The translations under genes were made by a program, and so were the position numbers. Under the pieces are notes generated by a model. It was not told the DNA's origin. It saw only the letters and a list, made by a program, of their open reading frames with translations, and searched no databases. Of a stretch of 64,000 nt of DNA, positions 44,170-52,980 are shown in pieces. The stretch is from Limiplasma sp034927815 (GTDB lineage: Bacteria; Bacillota; Clostridia; Christensenellales; Aristaeellaceae): the NCBI GenBank assembly GCA_034927815.1, contig JAYFPK010000024.1, positions 1-64,000 of the forward strand, written 5' to 3'. The first letter of the stretch is position 1, and each line of letters begins with the position of its first letter.

Positions 44170-45180
44170 TTATTGCATGGTCATCTCCAGATGATCGGTA
44201 AACATTTTCACAATCAGCGGCTTGTTCTCGGCCACCCAGGCTTCGGAATAGTTTTCAAACAGCTTGATTTCCTGGGTGGGGGTCATGTATTCGGCCAGGG
44301 TCACATCCTTGCGCAGGGGGCGCACGGTGAGGGTGCTGCCCACCAGCTGTTGCACCTTTTCGGAGAGCATATAATCCACAAACTTCTTGGCATTGTCAAG
44401 GTTCTTGGCGTCCTTGATAATCTGGACCGACTCGCCGGGGAAGATCGCGCCCTCCACCGGGAACACCACCCGTACCGGCGCGCCGCTGATGGCCTGGGAC
44501 ACGGCGGGGTCCTCCCAGGTGAGGCCCACCACATACTCGCCTCCCGCAACGCCTTTGTATACCTGGCTTGAGCTGTTGCTCATCTTGCCGTCCAGGTTTG
44601 CCAGGAACTGGTCCACAAAGGCCCAGGCCTCATCGGAAAGGGGATCGTTGTCCTTGCCCATGGCGTAAAGCATGGCCATGAGGGATTGGAACGCCGAGGA
44701 GGAGTTCACCGGATCGCCAAAGGCGATTTTGCCCTTCAGGGCGGGATCCAGCAGGGATTCAAAGCCCGTGATCTTGGCTTCGCCCTCCAGGTTGGTGTTC
44801 ACGATGAGCACGGTGGGATCGGCAAAGGCCGGGGAGAAATGCCCTCCCTTGTTGCGGAAGGCCTCTTGCATGTTGGCATCCTCAGAGGACACATACACCT
44901 CAAACAGGTCCGCCGATGCGCTGAGCATGGTTTCATCCGCCGCCCAAAGCACATCTCCGAGGGGGTTGCCGACTTCGCCCGTAACCCGCTTGAGCAGTTC
45001 GCCCGTACCGCCGGTCACCACTTCCACCTTGATGCCGGTGTCCTGCTCAAAGTTCAGGATGACCGCATTATTCAGGCTCTCGCTGCGTGCGGTGTACACC
45101 ACCAAAATTTCCTCCGCCAGCGCGCCCGCCGTCCCCAGGAGCATCACAAGCGCCAAAAGAACTGCCAACCCTTTTTTCAT
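44170..45180 (-). CDS. ABC transporter substrate-binding protein (AfuA-like)
   Basis: A 336-residue secreted binding protein with signal peptide ending GALAE near residue 22. The mature part begins ILVVYTARSESLNNAVILNF and includes TGGTGELLKRV and GDVLWAADETML. These fit the AfuA/IdiA family that binds ferric iron or phosphorylated sugars. No Tyr pair typical of the iron-binding members is obvious at the usual C-terminal place, and the linked YesM/YesN pair favours a sugar-phosphate or organic phosphate; both points are tentative. AAGGAGG sets ATG 45180. Confidence 0.85.
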   Translation of the reverse strand: MKKGLAVLLALVMLLGTAGALAEEILVVYTARSESLNNAVILNFEQDTGIKVEVVTGGTGELLKRVTGEVGNPLGDVLWAADETMLSASADLFEVYVSSEDANMQEAFRNKGGHFSPAFADPTVLIVNTNLEGEAKITGFESLLDPALKGKIAFGDPVNSSSAFQSLMAMLYAMGKDNDPLSDEAWAFVDQFLANLDGKMSNSSSQVYKGVAGGEYVVGLTWEDPAVSQAISGAPVRVVFPVEGAIFPGESVQIIKDAKNLDNAKKFVDYMLSEKVQQLVGSTLTVRPLRKDVTLAEYMTPTQEIKLFENYSEAWVAENKPLIVKMFTDHLEMTMQ

Positions 45181-45226
45181 CTTTTCCAGCCTCCTTATGT
45201 AGTTTGGGTGTGGTTTCTTGTACATA

Positions 45227-45232
45227 AGTATA
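45227..45232 (-). promoter_or_regulatory. -10 box for the AfuABC-like operon
   Basis: TATACT on the minus strand, about 46 bases before the ATG. A second TATACT lies 22 bp further upstream; no -35 consensus is seen, which suits control by an activator. Confidence 0.45.
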
Positions 45233-45370
45233 GCGATTTTCTCCAAATAGTATATCCGACAACACACAAAAAAGGTGGAAAATTCGAAACAGCGGAGAAA
45301 GGGAGTTTCCACCTCTTTTGCTTAAAGCCCATGTTCTCCTCTCCAAAACATGGACTTTTTCAGCGGGCTG

Positions 45371-45401
45371 AACCGCCGGGAAGCATGGCTTCCCGGCGGT
45401 T
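45371..45401 (-). terminator. Strong hairpin ending the peptide-ABC/bicupin operon
   Basis: AACCGCCGGGAAGC and GCTTCCCGGCGGTT pair perfectly over 14 bp with a three-base loop, 31 bases beyond the bicupin stop. A short T-poor tail makes it a likely, not certain, intrinsic terminator. Confidence 0.6.
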
Positions 45402-45432
45402 GCTACATACAATATAGCGTTGTACTATCGGA

Positions 45433-46398
45433 TTACTGGATGGCGCAGTTCGTGACGAAGCAGTTGTACTTGCGCAGGAACGCTTTCAGGTCGGCGGGAT
45501 CGGCCAGGCGCGACGGATCGTGGTGCATGATGGAGTTGTAGTCCTCCAGCATATCGTTCATCAGCGCGGTGCAGCCAAAGTCGATGAGCTCGGTGTCGTC
45601 CTCCAGCACCTCGAAGCTGTGCTTGGCGTAGGGGGGAATTTTCACGAAGCAGTCATGGCCTGCCACGAATTCCTCGTCCAGCACCTTCCAGCGGATGCTG
45701 CCCTTGTTCACAAGGTAGACTTCGGAAGAGCCGTAGGGATCGCCCCACTCCACCTGGACGCCCTTGGGCATCAGTATCTGCCAGACCTCCTTCACGCCGC
45801 GGGTTTCCCAGCGGCCCACCTTCTGGCGCATCACCACGTTGCCAAAGGTGAAGGTTGCCAGGCCGCCGTCATGCGGGCGCAGTTCGGGAACCTCGCTCTG
45901 GGGGACGTCCACGGGCACGGGGGGTTCACGGCTGACGCCCTGGTTCTGCGCCAGATAGCGGGCGCGGAATTCCGGCTCGAAGTACAGCTCGTCCCCATAG
46001 TTCTCCTTGATGCGGCACTTGTTGGCGATGCCGCCGGACATGTTGATCTCCTGGAAGCACTCGCGCCACAGCAGATTATCCGCCAGGTAGACGAAGCCAT
46101 GGCCCACATAGGGCTGAATCACCAGCATATCACCGGGATGCACCAGGGTGCGCCTGCCGCGGATGGTCGCCTCCACGTCGCCGCCGCCGATGAGGAAAAC
46201 CTCCACGCCGCGGCGATGCTCGTGGTAGGGCACCTCCGTGCCTTTCACATAGAGGGTATCGCTGATTTCGTTGGTTTCGTACTTCCCTTCGGGCCAGGTA
46301 AGCTGATGGACGGTTTCGCCGCCATCGGTCAGGTTGTAGAGCCAGTAGCGCTCATCGTTGGCATCGATCAGGAATTTGCTCAGCTTCTGTTCGCTCAT
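45433..46398 (-). CDS. Bicupin domain protein
   Basis: A 321-residue cytoplasmic protein with two cupin barrels. The first has YHEHRRGVEVFLIGGG (H-x-H-x4-E) and a later VGHGF, the standard metal-binding set. The second (WGDPYGSSEVYLVNKGS, then AKHSFEVLED) keeps only part of it and may be structural. It lies five bases after the binding-protein gene in the peptide-type ABC operon, so it may act on the imported compound or its breakdown product. The reaction is unknown. The start at 46398 follows GGAGTGAG. Confidence 0.82.
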   Translation of the reverse strand: MSEQKLSKFLIDANDERYWLYNLTDGGETVHQLTWPEGKYETNEISDTLYVKGTEVPYHEHRRGVEVFLIGGGDVEATIRGRRTLVHPGDMLVIQPYVGHGFVYLADNLLWRECFQEINMSGGIANKCRIKENYGDELYFEPEFRARYLAQNQGVSREPPVPVDVPQSEVPELRPHDGGLATFTFGNVVMRQKVGRWETRGVKEVWQILMPKGVQVEWGDPYGSSEVYLVNKGSIRWKVLDEEFVAGHDCFVKIPPYAKHSFEVLEDDTELIDFGCTALMNDMLEDYNSIMHHDPSRLADPADLKAFLRKYNCFVTNCAIQ

Positions 46399-46403
46399 TT
46401 CGC

Positions 46404-47909
46404 TCACTCCGCCCAAGACCAGTCGATCAGGCTGTAATCCCTCAGGCTCTGCGCCTTGATGCCCTGCACGTTTTTGTCAGCGGCAACGCCCGTCATGGTG
46501 GCGTACAGCGGCACGATCAGAGCCTTGTCGCCCATGATGCGCTGGATGTCGTTGCAGGCCTGAATGCGGGTGGCGGGATCGACGCTGCTATGCTCCAGGT
46601 CCCAGGCGGCGTTCAGCTCTTCGTCGTTCATGTTGCCGAAGTTCTGGCTCTCGCCGCCCCGGTACAGGGCGTAGTTCTCGTCAAAGTCGTTCATGCTCAT
46701 GGAGAAGCACACGATGTTCATGTCGTAGTCCGCGCCCTTGAATACGTCGCTGAACCAGGCATTGCTTTCCAGCTTTTCCATGGTCACATGGATGCCGATT
46801 TCCTCCAGCTGGTTCTGGATGATCTCCATGGGCTTGTAATACAGGGCGTTGTTGGAGGACTTCACGGTCAGGTCCAGGCCGTCGGCATAGCCCGCCTTGG
46901 CCATGTATTCCTTCGCCAGCTCAATGTCGTAGCCCGGAGCTTCATACCCGGTGTTATAGCCCGGCACGAAGGACGGATACATGGCGCTGACCAGCTCGCC
47001 GTTGCCGTCCACAGCGCCCCACATGACGTCCTCCTTGTCGATGGCGTGCGCCACGGCCTTGCGCAGGTTTTCGTCCGCGAAGATGCCGTTGAAGTTGAAG
47101 ATGACCCACGCGGTGGTGGTGCTCAGGGTTTCGTCATACTGCAGGTTGGCGTTGTTGCGAATGTTCACCAGGTCGGACTGCGGCGGGTTGAGGTGCACGT
47201 CGATTTCGCCGCTCTCCAACGCCAGCGTGCCGATGGAGCTGTCCTCGAAGATCTTCATGGTCACGCTTTTGAGGGCGGGAGCGCCGCCCCAGTACTCCTC
47301 ATTGGCGCTGAGAACGATCTTGTCCCCGGCAACCCATTCCACGAAGCGGTAAGCGCCCGAGCCGCAGGGGTTGCGGGTGAAGCCTTCGGGATCGGCTTCG
47401 TAGTACGCCTTGGGGAAGATGGTCATGTAATTGGTGGCGCAGGCTTCCAAAGAGGGGCCGTATTCGCTTTTGAAGTGCAGCACGACGTGGGTGTCATCCA
47501 CGACGTCCATGCTGTCCATGGCGCTGGTGGCGCAATCGGCATAGCCCGCCTTGATGATGGTGTTATAGGAGAAGGCCACATCCTCGGCGGTCATCTTCTC
47601 GCCGTTGTGGAAGTAGATGTCGTCACGAAGGGTGAACATCAGGTCCAGGTTGTTGTTCTGGAACTCCCACTCCGTCGCCAGGCAGGGCTCGTAGCCGGAA
47701 TAGTCGCCGTTGCGGACGATCAGGGTGTCGAACACCTGCCGGGACACCATGCCCACCACCACGCTGGCGGCAAAGCCCGCGCACAGGCTGGAAGGCTCCG
47801 ACCAGATGCTGACGTTCAGGTCGGTACGGGGCTGCGCCATGGCGGCGGGCATGCACACCGTCACAGCCGTCATGATTGCCAGAAGAAGAATGGAAATCCG
47901 CTTTTTCAT
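46404..47909 (-). CDS. ABC transporter substrate-binding protein, family 5 (peptide/opine/nickel type)
   Basis: A 501-residue secreted binding protein with signal peptide (about 1-25, ending PAAMAQ). Family 5 marks include VVVGMVSRQVFDTLIVRN, EPCLATEWEFQNNNLDLMFTLRD (split by the conserved Trp), YFHNGEKMTAEDVAFSYN and FNFNGIFADENLRKAVAHAI. It lies after the two ATPase genes. The ligand cannot be told; peptides, opines or sugars are all carried by this family. AGGAGGG sets the ATG. No lipobox Cys. Confidence 0.9.
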   Translation of the reverse strand: MKKRISILLLAIMTAVTVCMPAAMAQPRTDLNVSIWSEPSSLCAGFAASVVVGMVSRQVFDTLIVRNGDYSGYEPCLATEWEFQNNNLDLMFTLRDDIYFHNGEKMTAEDVAFSYNTIIKAGYADCATSAMDSMDVVDDTHVVLHFKSEYGPSLEACATNYMTIFPKAYYEADPEGFTRNPCGSGAYRFVEWVAGDKIVLSANEEYWGGAPALKSVTMKIFEDSSIGTLALESGEIDVHLNPPQSDLVNIRNNANLQYDETLSTTTAWVIFNFNGIFADENLRKAVAHAIDKEDVMWGAVDGNGELVSAMYPSFVPGYNTGYEAPGYDIELAKEYMAKAGYADGLDLTVKSSNNALYYKPMEIIQNQLEEIGIHVTMEKLESNAWFSDVFKGADYDMNIVCFSMSMNDFDENYALYRGGESQNFGNMNDEELNAAWDLEHSSVDPATRIQACNDIQRIMGDKALIVPLYATMTGVAADKNVQGIKAQSLRDYSLIDWSWAE

Positions 47910-47931
47910 GTTGTGACCCTCCTATGTATTG

Positions 47932-48894
47932 TTAGTCTATATCTTCCTGCGCGCGCAGGCACGCCACTTTATGCTGGCCGCCGCAGAGCGTCAGGGGGAT
48001 ATCCTTTTGGGTGCATTCCGGGATGGCATAGGGGCAGCGGGCGGCAAAACGGCAGCCGGGCTTGGGCTCGATGGGGCTGCTGACCTCGCCTTTGATGATC
48101 CTGCGCTCCTTGTGCCGCGAGGCCAGTTCCGGCACGGGAATGGCGTTGAGCAGCGCCTTGGTGTAGGGATGCTTGGGGGAGAGAAACAGCTCCTTGGCGG
48201 GGGCTTGCTCCACGCAGGCGCCCAGGTACATGACCGTCACCTCGTCGGAAATGTGGCGCACCACGGACAGGTCATGGGTGATGAACAGGTAGGTCAGCTT
48301 CTTCTCCTCCTGCAAATCCATGAGCAGGTTGAGAATCTGCGCCTGGATGGACACGTCCAGCGCCGACACGGGCTCATCGCACACGATGAACTCCGGCTCC
48401 AGCACCAGGGCCCGGGCGATGCCGATGCGCTGACGGCGGCCGCCGTCCAGCTCGTGGGGATAGGCGTTGACCGCATGCGCCGCCAAGCCCACCGAGTCCA
48501 TGGCGCGGAAAACGGCTTTCTCCATGTCCGCCGAATTGCGGTAGACCTGATTCACAATCAACGGCTCGGCGATGATTTCGCTGACCGTGAGGCGGGGGTT
48601 CAGGCTGGCATAGGGGTCCTGGAAGATGATCTGGGCCTGGCGGCGAAACGCCTTGAGCTCCTTGCCCGTCATCTTCATCACATCCCGGCCCTTGAAGAAG
48701 ACCTCCCCCGAAGTGGCGTCCAGCAGGCGCAGCACGACCCGCCCCAGGGTGGACTTGCCGCACCCGCTCTCCCCCACGACGCCCAGAGTGCTTCCTTGGC
48801 GGAGCACGAGGTTCACGCTGTCCACCGCGTGCAGCTTGCCCTTGGGGGTATCGAAGTACTTCTTCAAATCCCGGGTTTCGATCAAGTTGCTCAT
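47932..48894 (-). CDS. Oligopeptide-type ABC ATPase (DppF/OppF-like)
   Basis: A 320-residue ATPase: Walker A GESGCGKS (41-48), FQDPYASLNPRLTV, Walker B FIVCDEPVSALD and a Cys-containing tail (GCRFAARCPYAIPEC). The signature reads HELDGGRRQR instead of LSGGQ, a variant I know from clostridial members of this subfamily. Start overlaps the previous stop (ATGA, 48891-48894) and has GAGGAGG seven bases upstream. Confidence 0.9.
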   Translation of the reverse strand: MSNLIETRDLKKYFDTPKGKLHAVDSVNLVLRQGSTLGVVGESGCGKSTLGRVVLRLLDATSGEVFFKGRDVMKMTGKELKAFRRQAQIIFQDPYASLNPRLTVSEIIAEPLIVNQVYRNSADMEKAVFRAMDSVGLAAHAVNAYPHELDGGRRQRIGIARALVLEPEFIVCDEPVSALDVSIQAQILNLLMDLQEEKKLTYLFITHDLSVVRHISDEVTVMYLGACVEQAPAKELFLSPKHPYTKALLNAIPVPELASRHKERRIIKGEVSSPIEPKPGCRFAARCPYAIPECTQKDIPLTLCGGQHKVACLRAQEDID

Positions 48895-49874
48895 GCCCGG
48901 TCCTCCTCGTCGTACAGGTGGCAGCGAATCATATGGCCGTTTTGGGTGTGCGCGCCCGGCTGCTCGCGCTTGCAGCGCCCGGTGCAATGCGCGCAGCGCG
49001 GATGGAACTTGCACCCTTCGGGCAGGTTCGACGGATCGGCGATCATGCCCTCGATGGGCTGCAGGCGGCGCGTTTCGCCGGTGAGCTTCGGAATGGAACC
49101 GAACAAGCCCACCGTATAGGGATGATGGCGCTTGCCCTCGAAGATGTCCTCAACAGAGCCGCTTTCCACGATTTCCCCGGCGTACATGACGGCGACGGTG
49201 TCGCACATTTCCGCGATAATGCCCAGGTCGTGGGTGATCATGATCATGGAGGTATCAAGCTTTTGCTTGATGTCCTCCATCATGGCCAGCACCTGGGCCT
49301 GAATGGTCACGTCCAGGGCGGTGGTGGGCTCGTCCGCGATTAGCAGTTCAGGGTTGAGCGCCAGGGAAACGGCGATGACCCCCCGCTGCTTCATGCCCCC
49401 TGAAAACTGGTGCGGATACTCGTTTTTGCGGTACGGGGGAATGCCCACCAGCTCGAACATCTCATCCACGCGCCGCTCGATCTGCTCCCGGCTCAAATGC
49501 CGGGTATTGTGCAGCTCCAGGATTTCCGCGACCTGCTTGCCTACGGGGATCACGGGGTTCAGGCTGGTCATGGGGTCCTGGAAGATCATGGAGATGGTCT
49601 TGCCGCGATAGGCGCGCATCTCGGCGTCGGACGCCTTGAGCAGATCCTTGCCTTCAAAGAGCACCTCGCCGCCCGTGATTTCCCCCACGCCCTTGGGAAG
49701 CAGGCGCATGACGCTCAGGGCCAGCGTGGTTTTTCCCGCCCCCGTTTCCCCCACCAGGCCCAGGGTTTCTTTCTTGCGCAGCTGCAGGCTCACATGGCTG
49801 ACCGCCTGTACCGTCGCTTCGTCCGTATGGTATTGCACACTCAGATCCCGAATGCTTAACAGCTTTTCTTCCAT
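48891..49874 (-). CDS. Oligopeptide-type ABC ATPase (DppD/OppD-like)
   Basis: A 327-residue ATPase: Walker A GETGAGKT (42-49), FQDPMTSLNPVIPVG, FSGGMKQRGVIAVSLAL, LLIADEPTTALD and a Cys tail (GCKFHPRCAHCTGRC). In DppD-type proteins this tail can hold an iron-sulfur cluster. The ATG at 49874 lies behind GAGGTG; a GTG at 49883 is an alternative. The gene follows the dppC-like stop by ten bases. Confidence 0.9.
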   Translation of the reverse strand: MEEKLLSIRDLSVQYHTDEATVQAVSHVSLQLRKKETLGLVGETGAGKTTLALSVMRLLPKGVGEITGGEVLFEGKDLLKASDAEMRAYRGKTISMIFQDPMTSLNPVIPVGKQVAEILELHNTRHLSREQIERRVDEMFELVGIPPYRKNEYPHQFSGGMKQRGVIAVSLALNPELLIADEPTTALDVTIQAQVLAMMEDIKQKLDTSMIMITHDLGIIAEMCDTVAVMYAGEIVESGSVEDIFEGKRHHPYTVGLFGSIPKLTGETRRLQPIEGMIADPSNLPEGCKFHPRCAHCTGRCKREQPGAHTQNGHMIRCHLYDEEDRA

Positions 49875-49884
49875 GCATCCCACC

Positions 49885-50772
49885 TCATTTCTTCAGCTTG
49901 GGATCCAGCGCGTCGCGCAAGCCGTCCCCCATCAGGTTCAGGCTCAAAGCGCTGATCAAAATCGCCAAGCCGGGGAAAATGACCAAGTACGGATAATTGC
50001 GCATGTATTCGCGGCCCTCGGAGAGCATGGCCCCCCATTCCGGCGTGGGGGATTCGATGCCCAGGCCGATGTAGCTGAGGCCCGCGATGGCGAGAATGGT
50101 GATGGCAAGGTTCAACGTCGCCTGCACGATGATGGGGCCCATGGCGTTGGGGATGATGTGCTTGCGGAGAATGCGGACGCTGCCCGTGCCGCAGGCCTTC
50201 GCGGCCTCCACATACTCCTGGTTGCGCACGGGTAAGATGGCGGAGCGGAAAATCCTGGTGAAGCCCGGCACCACGCCCACCACGCAGGCCACGCCCAAGT
50301 TGACGATGCCGCCGCCGATGGAGGCCACGATGCAAATCGCCAGGAGGTTGAAGGGAAGGGCATAGAACACGTCCATAAAGCGCATGATGGCGTTATCCAC
50401 CCAGCCGCCCCAATAGGCGGCCACCGCGCCCAGGAGCGCGCCCAAAACCGTTGCCACCGCGATGATGCAAAGGCTTGCCAAAAGGGAGATGCGCGCGCCG
50501 TATACGATGCGCGCCATGACGTCGCGGCCGTATTGGTCCGTGCCGAAGGGATGCTCGGCGCTGGGGAATTGCAGGCGCTGCTTCATGTGCTGCTTGATGG
50601 CGTCCGCCTGGTAATTGAAGAAGCAATCGCAAAAGATCACCAGCAGGAGCAGCAGGACGAAGATCACCAGGCCGACCATTGCCATCTTGTTTTTGGCGAA
50701 GCGCTTGCAGATGTTCTTGAACTGGCTGCGCTTTTTATACACCCCGCCGCCCGCCGTTACGCCGTGTGTCAT
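49885..50772 (-). CDS. Oligopeptide-type ABC permease (DppC-like)
   Basis: A 295-residue permease with a cytoplasmic N terminus, a first membrane segment (MAMVGLVIFVLLLLLVIF), FGTDQYGRDVMARIVYGAR and the coupling motif YVEAAKACGTGSVRILRKHI. Start overlaps the stop of the dppB-like gene (ATGA). Typical length. Confidence 0.93.
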   Translation of the reverse strand: MTHGVTAGGGVYKKRSQFKNICKRFAKNKMAMVGLVIFVLLLLLVIFCDCFFNYQADAIKQHMKQRLQFPSAEHPFGTDQYGRDVMARIVYGARISLLASLCIIAVATVLGALLGAVAAYWGGWVDNAIMRFMDVFYALPFNLLAICIVASIGGGIVNLGVACVVGVVPGFTRIFRSAILPVRNQEYVEAAKACGTGSVRILRKHIIPNAMGPIIVQATLNLAITILAIAGLSYIGLGIESPTPEWGAMLSEGREYMRNYPYLVIFPGLAILISALSLNLMGDGLRDALDPKLKK

Positions 50773-51728
50773 GCCGCATGCACCCCTTTCCGCGCCTTCG
50801 CGCACACATACTGGGATTTCAGCCGCGGGTCGATGTACACGTAAATCACGTCCACAATCAGGTTCGTGACGCCCACCGCCAAAGCGATGAACAGCACCTC
50901 CGCCATGACCATGGGCACGTCCAGCTGCCGGAGGGACGTGACCGCCAGGGAGCCCAGGCCGGGAATGGTGAACACGTTCTCGATGATGACCGTGCCGCCG
51001 ATCAGCCCCGCGAAGTGCATGCCGATGACGGTGACGATGGGAAGCAGCGCGTTGCGCAGCGAGTGGCGCATAATGACCTGCTTTTCCGTGCAGCCCTTGG
51101 CCCGGGCCATCTTGATGTAATCCGCGCCGATGACCTCCAGCATGCTGGAGCGCGTCATCCGCACCAAAGAGGCGATGGAGGACGCCGCCAAGGTCACCCA
51201 TGGCAGGATGTAGCCCTTGAAGGAGGAAGCGCCCGTAGCGGGCAGCAGGCCCAGCTGCAGGGAGAAGAACAGAATCAGCAGCGTGCCCAGCCAGAAGCCC
51301 GGCACCGAGGACAGCACCAGCGCCCCCACCTGGGTGACGTTATCCAGGGCGGAATACTGCTTTACCGCCGAGATCACGCCGATGGGCAGGCCGATCAGCA
51401 CCGTCAGAAACATCGCCCCCATGGCCAGCGTCAGCGTCTGGGGCAAGCGGGCGGTGATCTCGTTGATCACGGTGAGCTTGGTGCGCCAAGACGTGCCGAA
51501 GTTGCCCTGAATCGCATTGCCGATGTAGGTGAGGTAGCGCACCCAAAACGGCTGGTCCAGCCCCATTTCGGCGCGGAGGTTCGCCAAGGCTTCGGGCGTT
51601 GCCCGCGTTCCCAGGATGATCTCCGCCGCGTCGCCGGGCGACAGGTCCAGCAGCGCAAACACCAGCAGCGATATGCCCAGAATCACGGGTATCATCAGCA
51701 GCAGTCTTTTACAGATGTACTTGAGCAT
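50769..51728 (-). CDS. Oligopeptide-type ABC permease (DppB-like), first gene of operon
   Basis: A 319-residue permease with six membrane segments, the family segment GDAAEIILG near residue 32, and the coupling motif YIKMARAKGCTEKQVIMRHSL. AAGGTG lies upstream of ATG 51728; the long extension to 51815 lacks support. Transcription should begin in the 228-bp gap shared with the divergent TetR gene, where operator-like palindromes occur. Confidence 0.93.
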   Translation of the reverse strand: MLKYICKRLLLMIPVILGISLLVFALLDLSPGDAAEIILGTRATPEALANLRAEMGLDQPFWVRYLTYIGNAIQGNFGTSWRTKLTVINEITARLPQTLTLAMGAMFLTVLIGLPIGVISAVKQYSALDNVTQVGALVLSSVPGFWLGTLLILFFSLQLGLLPATGASSFKGYILPWVTLAASSIASLVRMTRSSMLEVIGADYIKMARAKGCTEKQVIMRHSLRNALLPIVTVIGMHFAGLIGGTVIIENVFTIPGLGSLAVTSLRQLDVPMVMAEVLFIALAVGVTNLIVDVIYVYIDPRLKSQYVCAKARKGVHAA

Positions 51729-51813
51729 GACGGTGCACCTTCCCCTCGCTTTTGTGCCGTTGCTTTCCGCCTTGACATTTCGGAAAAATATAGTACAGTA
51801 ATAGCCGCAACGC

Positions 51814-51883
51814 ACTTGAATGTGTCCAAAACAGAATATTGAACACGTTCAATGAGTGAGATTGTAATGAAACACGTTCAACT
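51814..51883. promoter_or_regulatory. Three operator-like sites between peptide-ABC operon and tetR
   Basis: Site 1 is a palindrome with seven-base arms, ATTGAAC-AC-GTTCAAT (51838-51853). Site 2, TGAAACACGTTCAACT (51868-51883), keeps the ACACGTTCAA core. Site 3 (51814-51831) reads TTGGACACATTCAAG on the minus strand, a related sequence. Their place between divergent genes suggests binding by the TetR-family product. Confidence 0.6.
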
Positions 51884-51956
51884 TGTCAATGCGGTCACGA
51901 TATCCAATACAACGGGAATACAATTTCCCCGTTTGCAGCGAAAGAGGGTTGCCGGC

Positions 51957-52673
51957 ATGTCCAACCACGAGTCTCTCTCCCCCACGGCAAACACTATTTT
52001 TCTGTCTGCCGTGCGGCTTTTCGCCCAAAACGGCTACCAAAAGACCAATATCCGCCAAATCGCCGAGGCTGCCCAGGTCAGCCTCGGCTTGGTGAACCAC
52101 TACTTTGAAAGCAAGCGCAACCTGGGCTATTATACGCTCACCGCCCTTATCGGCTATGTGGTCAGCGCCGTGGACGAATCGCTGGACCGGGGCGACCTGC
52201 TGCTCTACGACGCCACCGCCACCCGCTGCGTCAATCAATATCTGTTCCACGGCCCGTTTCGGCCCTTTTATTTCGATTCGCTGGAAGAGGACATCTTCTT
52301 CCGCTATGTGCAGCACAACACCCGGCCGCTGGTCAAGGAAATGCAGGAGCAATACGGCTTTACCATCAGCGACGACATGGCGCTTCTGTACAGCTGCTTT
52401 ATCCCCTTTGCCGTGGAAAAAACTTTGGTGCTGAAAAAGCGCATGGGGTACTTTCCCTCCATCAACGAGGAAGACATCCCCTATCAGATCATCGCTTCCA
52501 ACTACAACAACTTCATTCCCCACGACGTCATCCTGGCCGCTGACCAGGAGAGCCGCCGCCTGACCCCCGCAATTTTGCGCATGCTAAGCCCCTATCCCAG
52601 CGATCATACGCTGCTGAACCGGTTGGAAGTGGCCATGGCTCAATCGCATCACAGCTATTTCTGCACGCCGTAA
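51957..52673 (+). CDS. TetR-family transcriptional regulator
   Basis: A 238-residue regulator. The N-terminal HTH reads SAVRLFAQNGYQKTNIRQIA then AAQVSLGLVNHYFESKRNLG, the classic TetR fold. The C-terminal ligand-binding region is unlike any family I recognise. AGAGGG lies eight bases before ATG 51957; an upstream in-frame start at 51852 would overlap the operator-like palindromes and has no ribosome site. Divergent from the peptide-type ABC operon, which it probably represses. Confidence 0.9.
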   Translation: MSNHESLSPTANTIFLSAVRLFAQNGYQKTNIRQIAEAAQVSLGLVNHYFESKRNLGYYTLTALIGYVVSAVDESLDRGDLLLYDATATRCVNQYLFHGPFRPFYFDSLEEDIFFRYVQHNTRPLVKEMQEQYGFTISDDMALLYSCFIPFAVEKTLVLKKRMGYFPSINEEDIPYQIIASNYNNFIPHDVILAADQESRRLTPAILRMLSPYPSDHTLLNRLEVAMAQSHHSYFCTP

Positions 52674-52980
52674 CAAAACAACAACAGAGAACTTCCGCCG
52701 CCCTTTGGGCCGCTTGTTTCCCTGTTGAAGGGCTCTGCGCATCCGGCCTGGAGCGCATGCAATCAAACGGCATCTTCACAGATGGTGTCAGTTGAGTGCC
52801 GTTTTGCTTGATTCTTTGGGTTATGCTTCGCATATTGCGGCCTCATTTGAGGATGGCATTGGCTAAAACCCTCCGAAAGCAGGCGGTTTTCGGAGGGTTC
52901 CTCTTTCCCATAAGGGGATATCCAAATCATAGCCATGCGGCTTTACCCGCTTCACGGCATCAATCCCTTGAGAAAACAGC
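52674..52980. other. 307-bp gap without a gene
   Basis: No supported coding frame. AAACGGCA (about 52777-52784) and TGCCGTTTTG (about 52797-52806) could form a weak terminator for tetR. A stronger one lies at 52867-52899. The gap separates convergent genes. Confidence 0.5.
52867..52899. terminator. Hairpin terminator between tetR and the lipoprotein gene
   Basis: AACCCTCCGAAA and TTTCGGAGGGTT pair over 12 bp with a nine-base loop, followed by CCTCTTTCC on the plus strand. It probably serves both convergent units. Confidence 0.7.
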
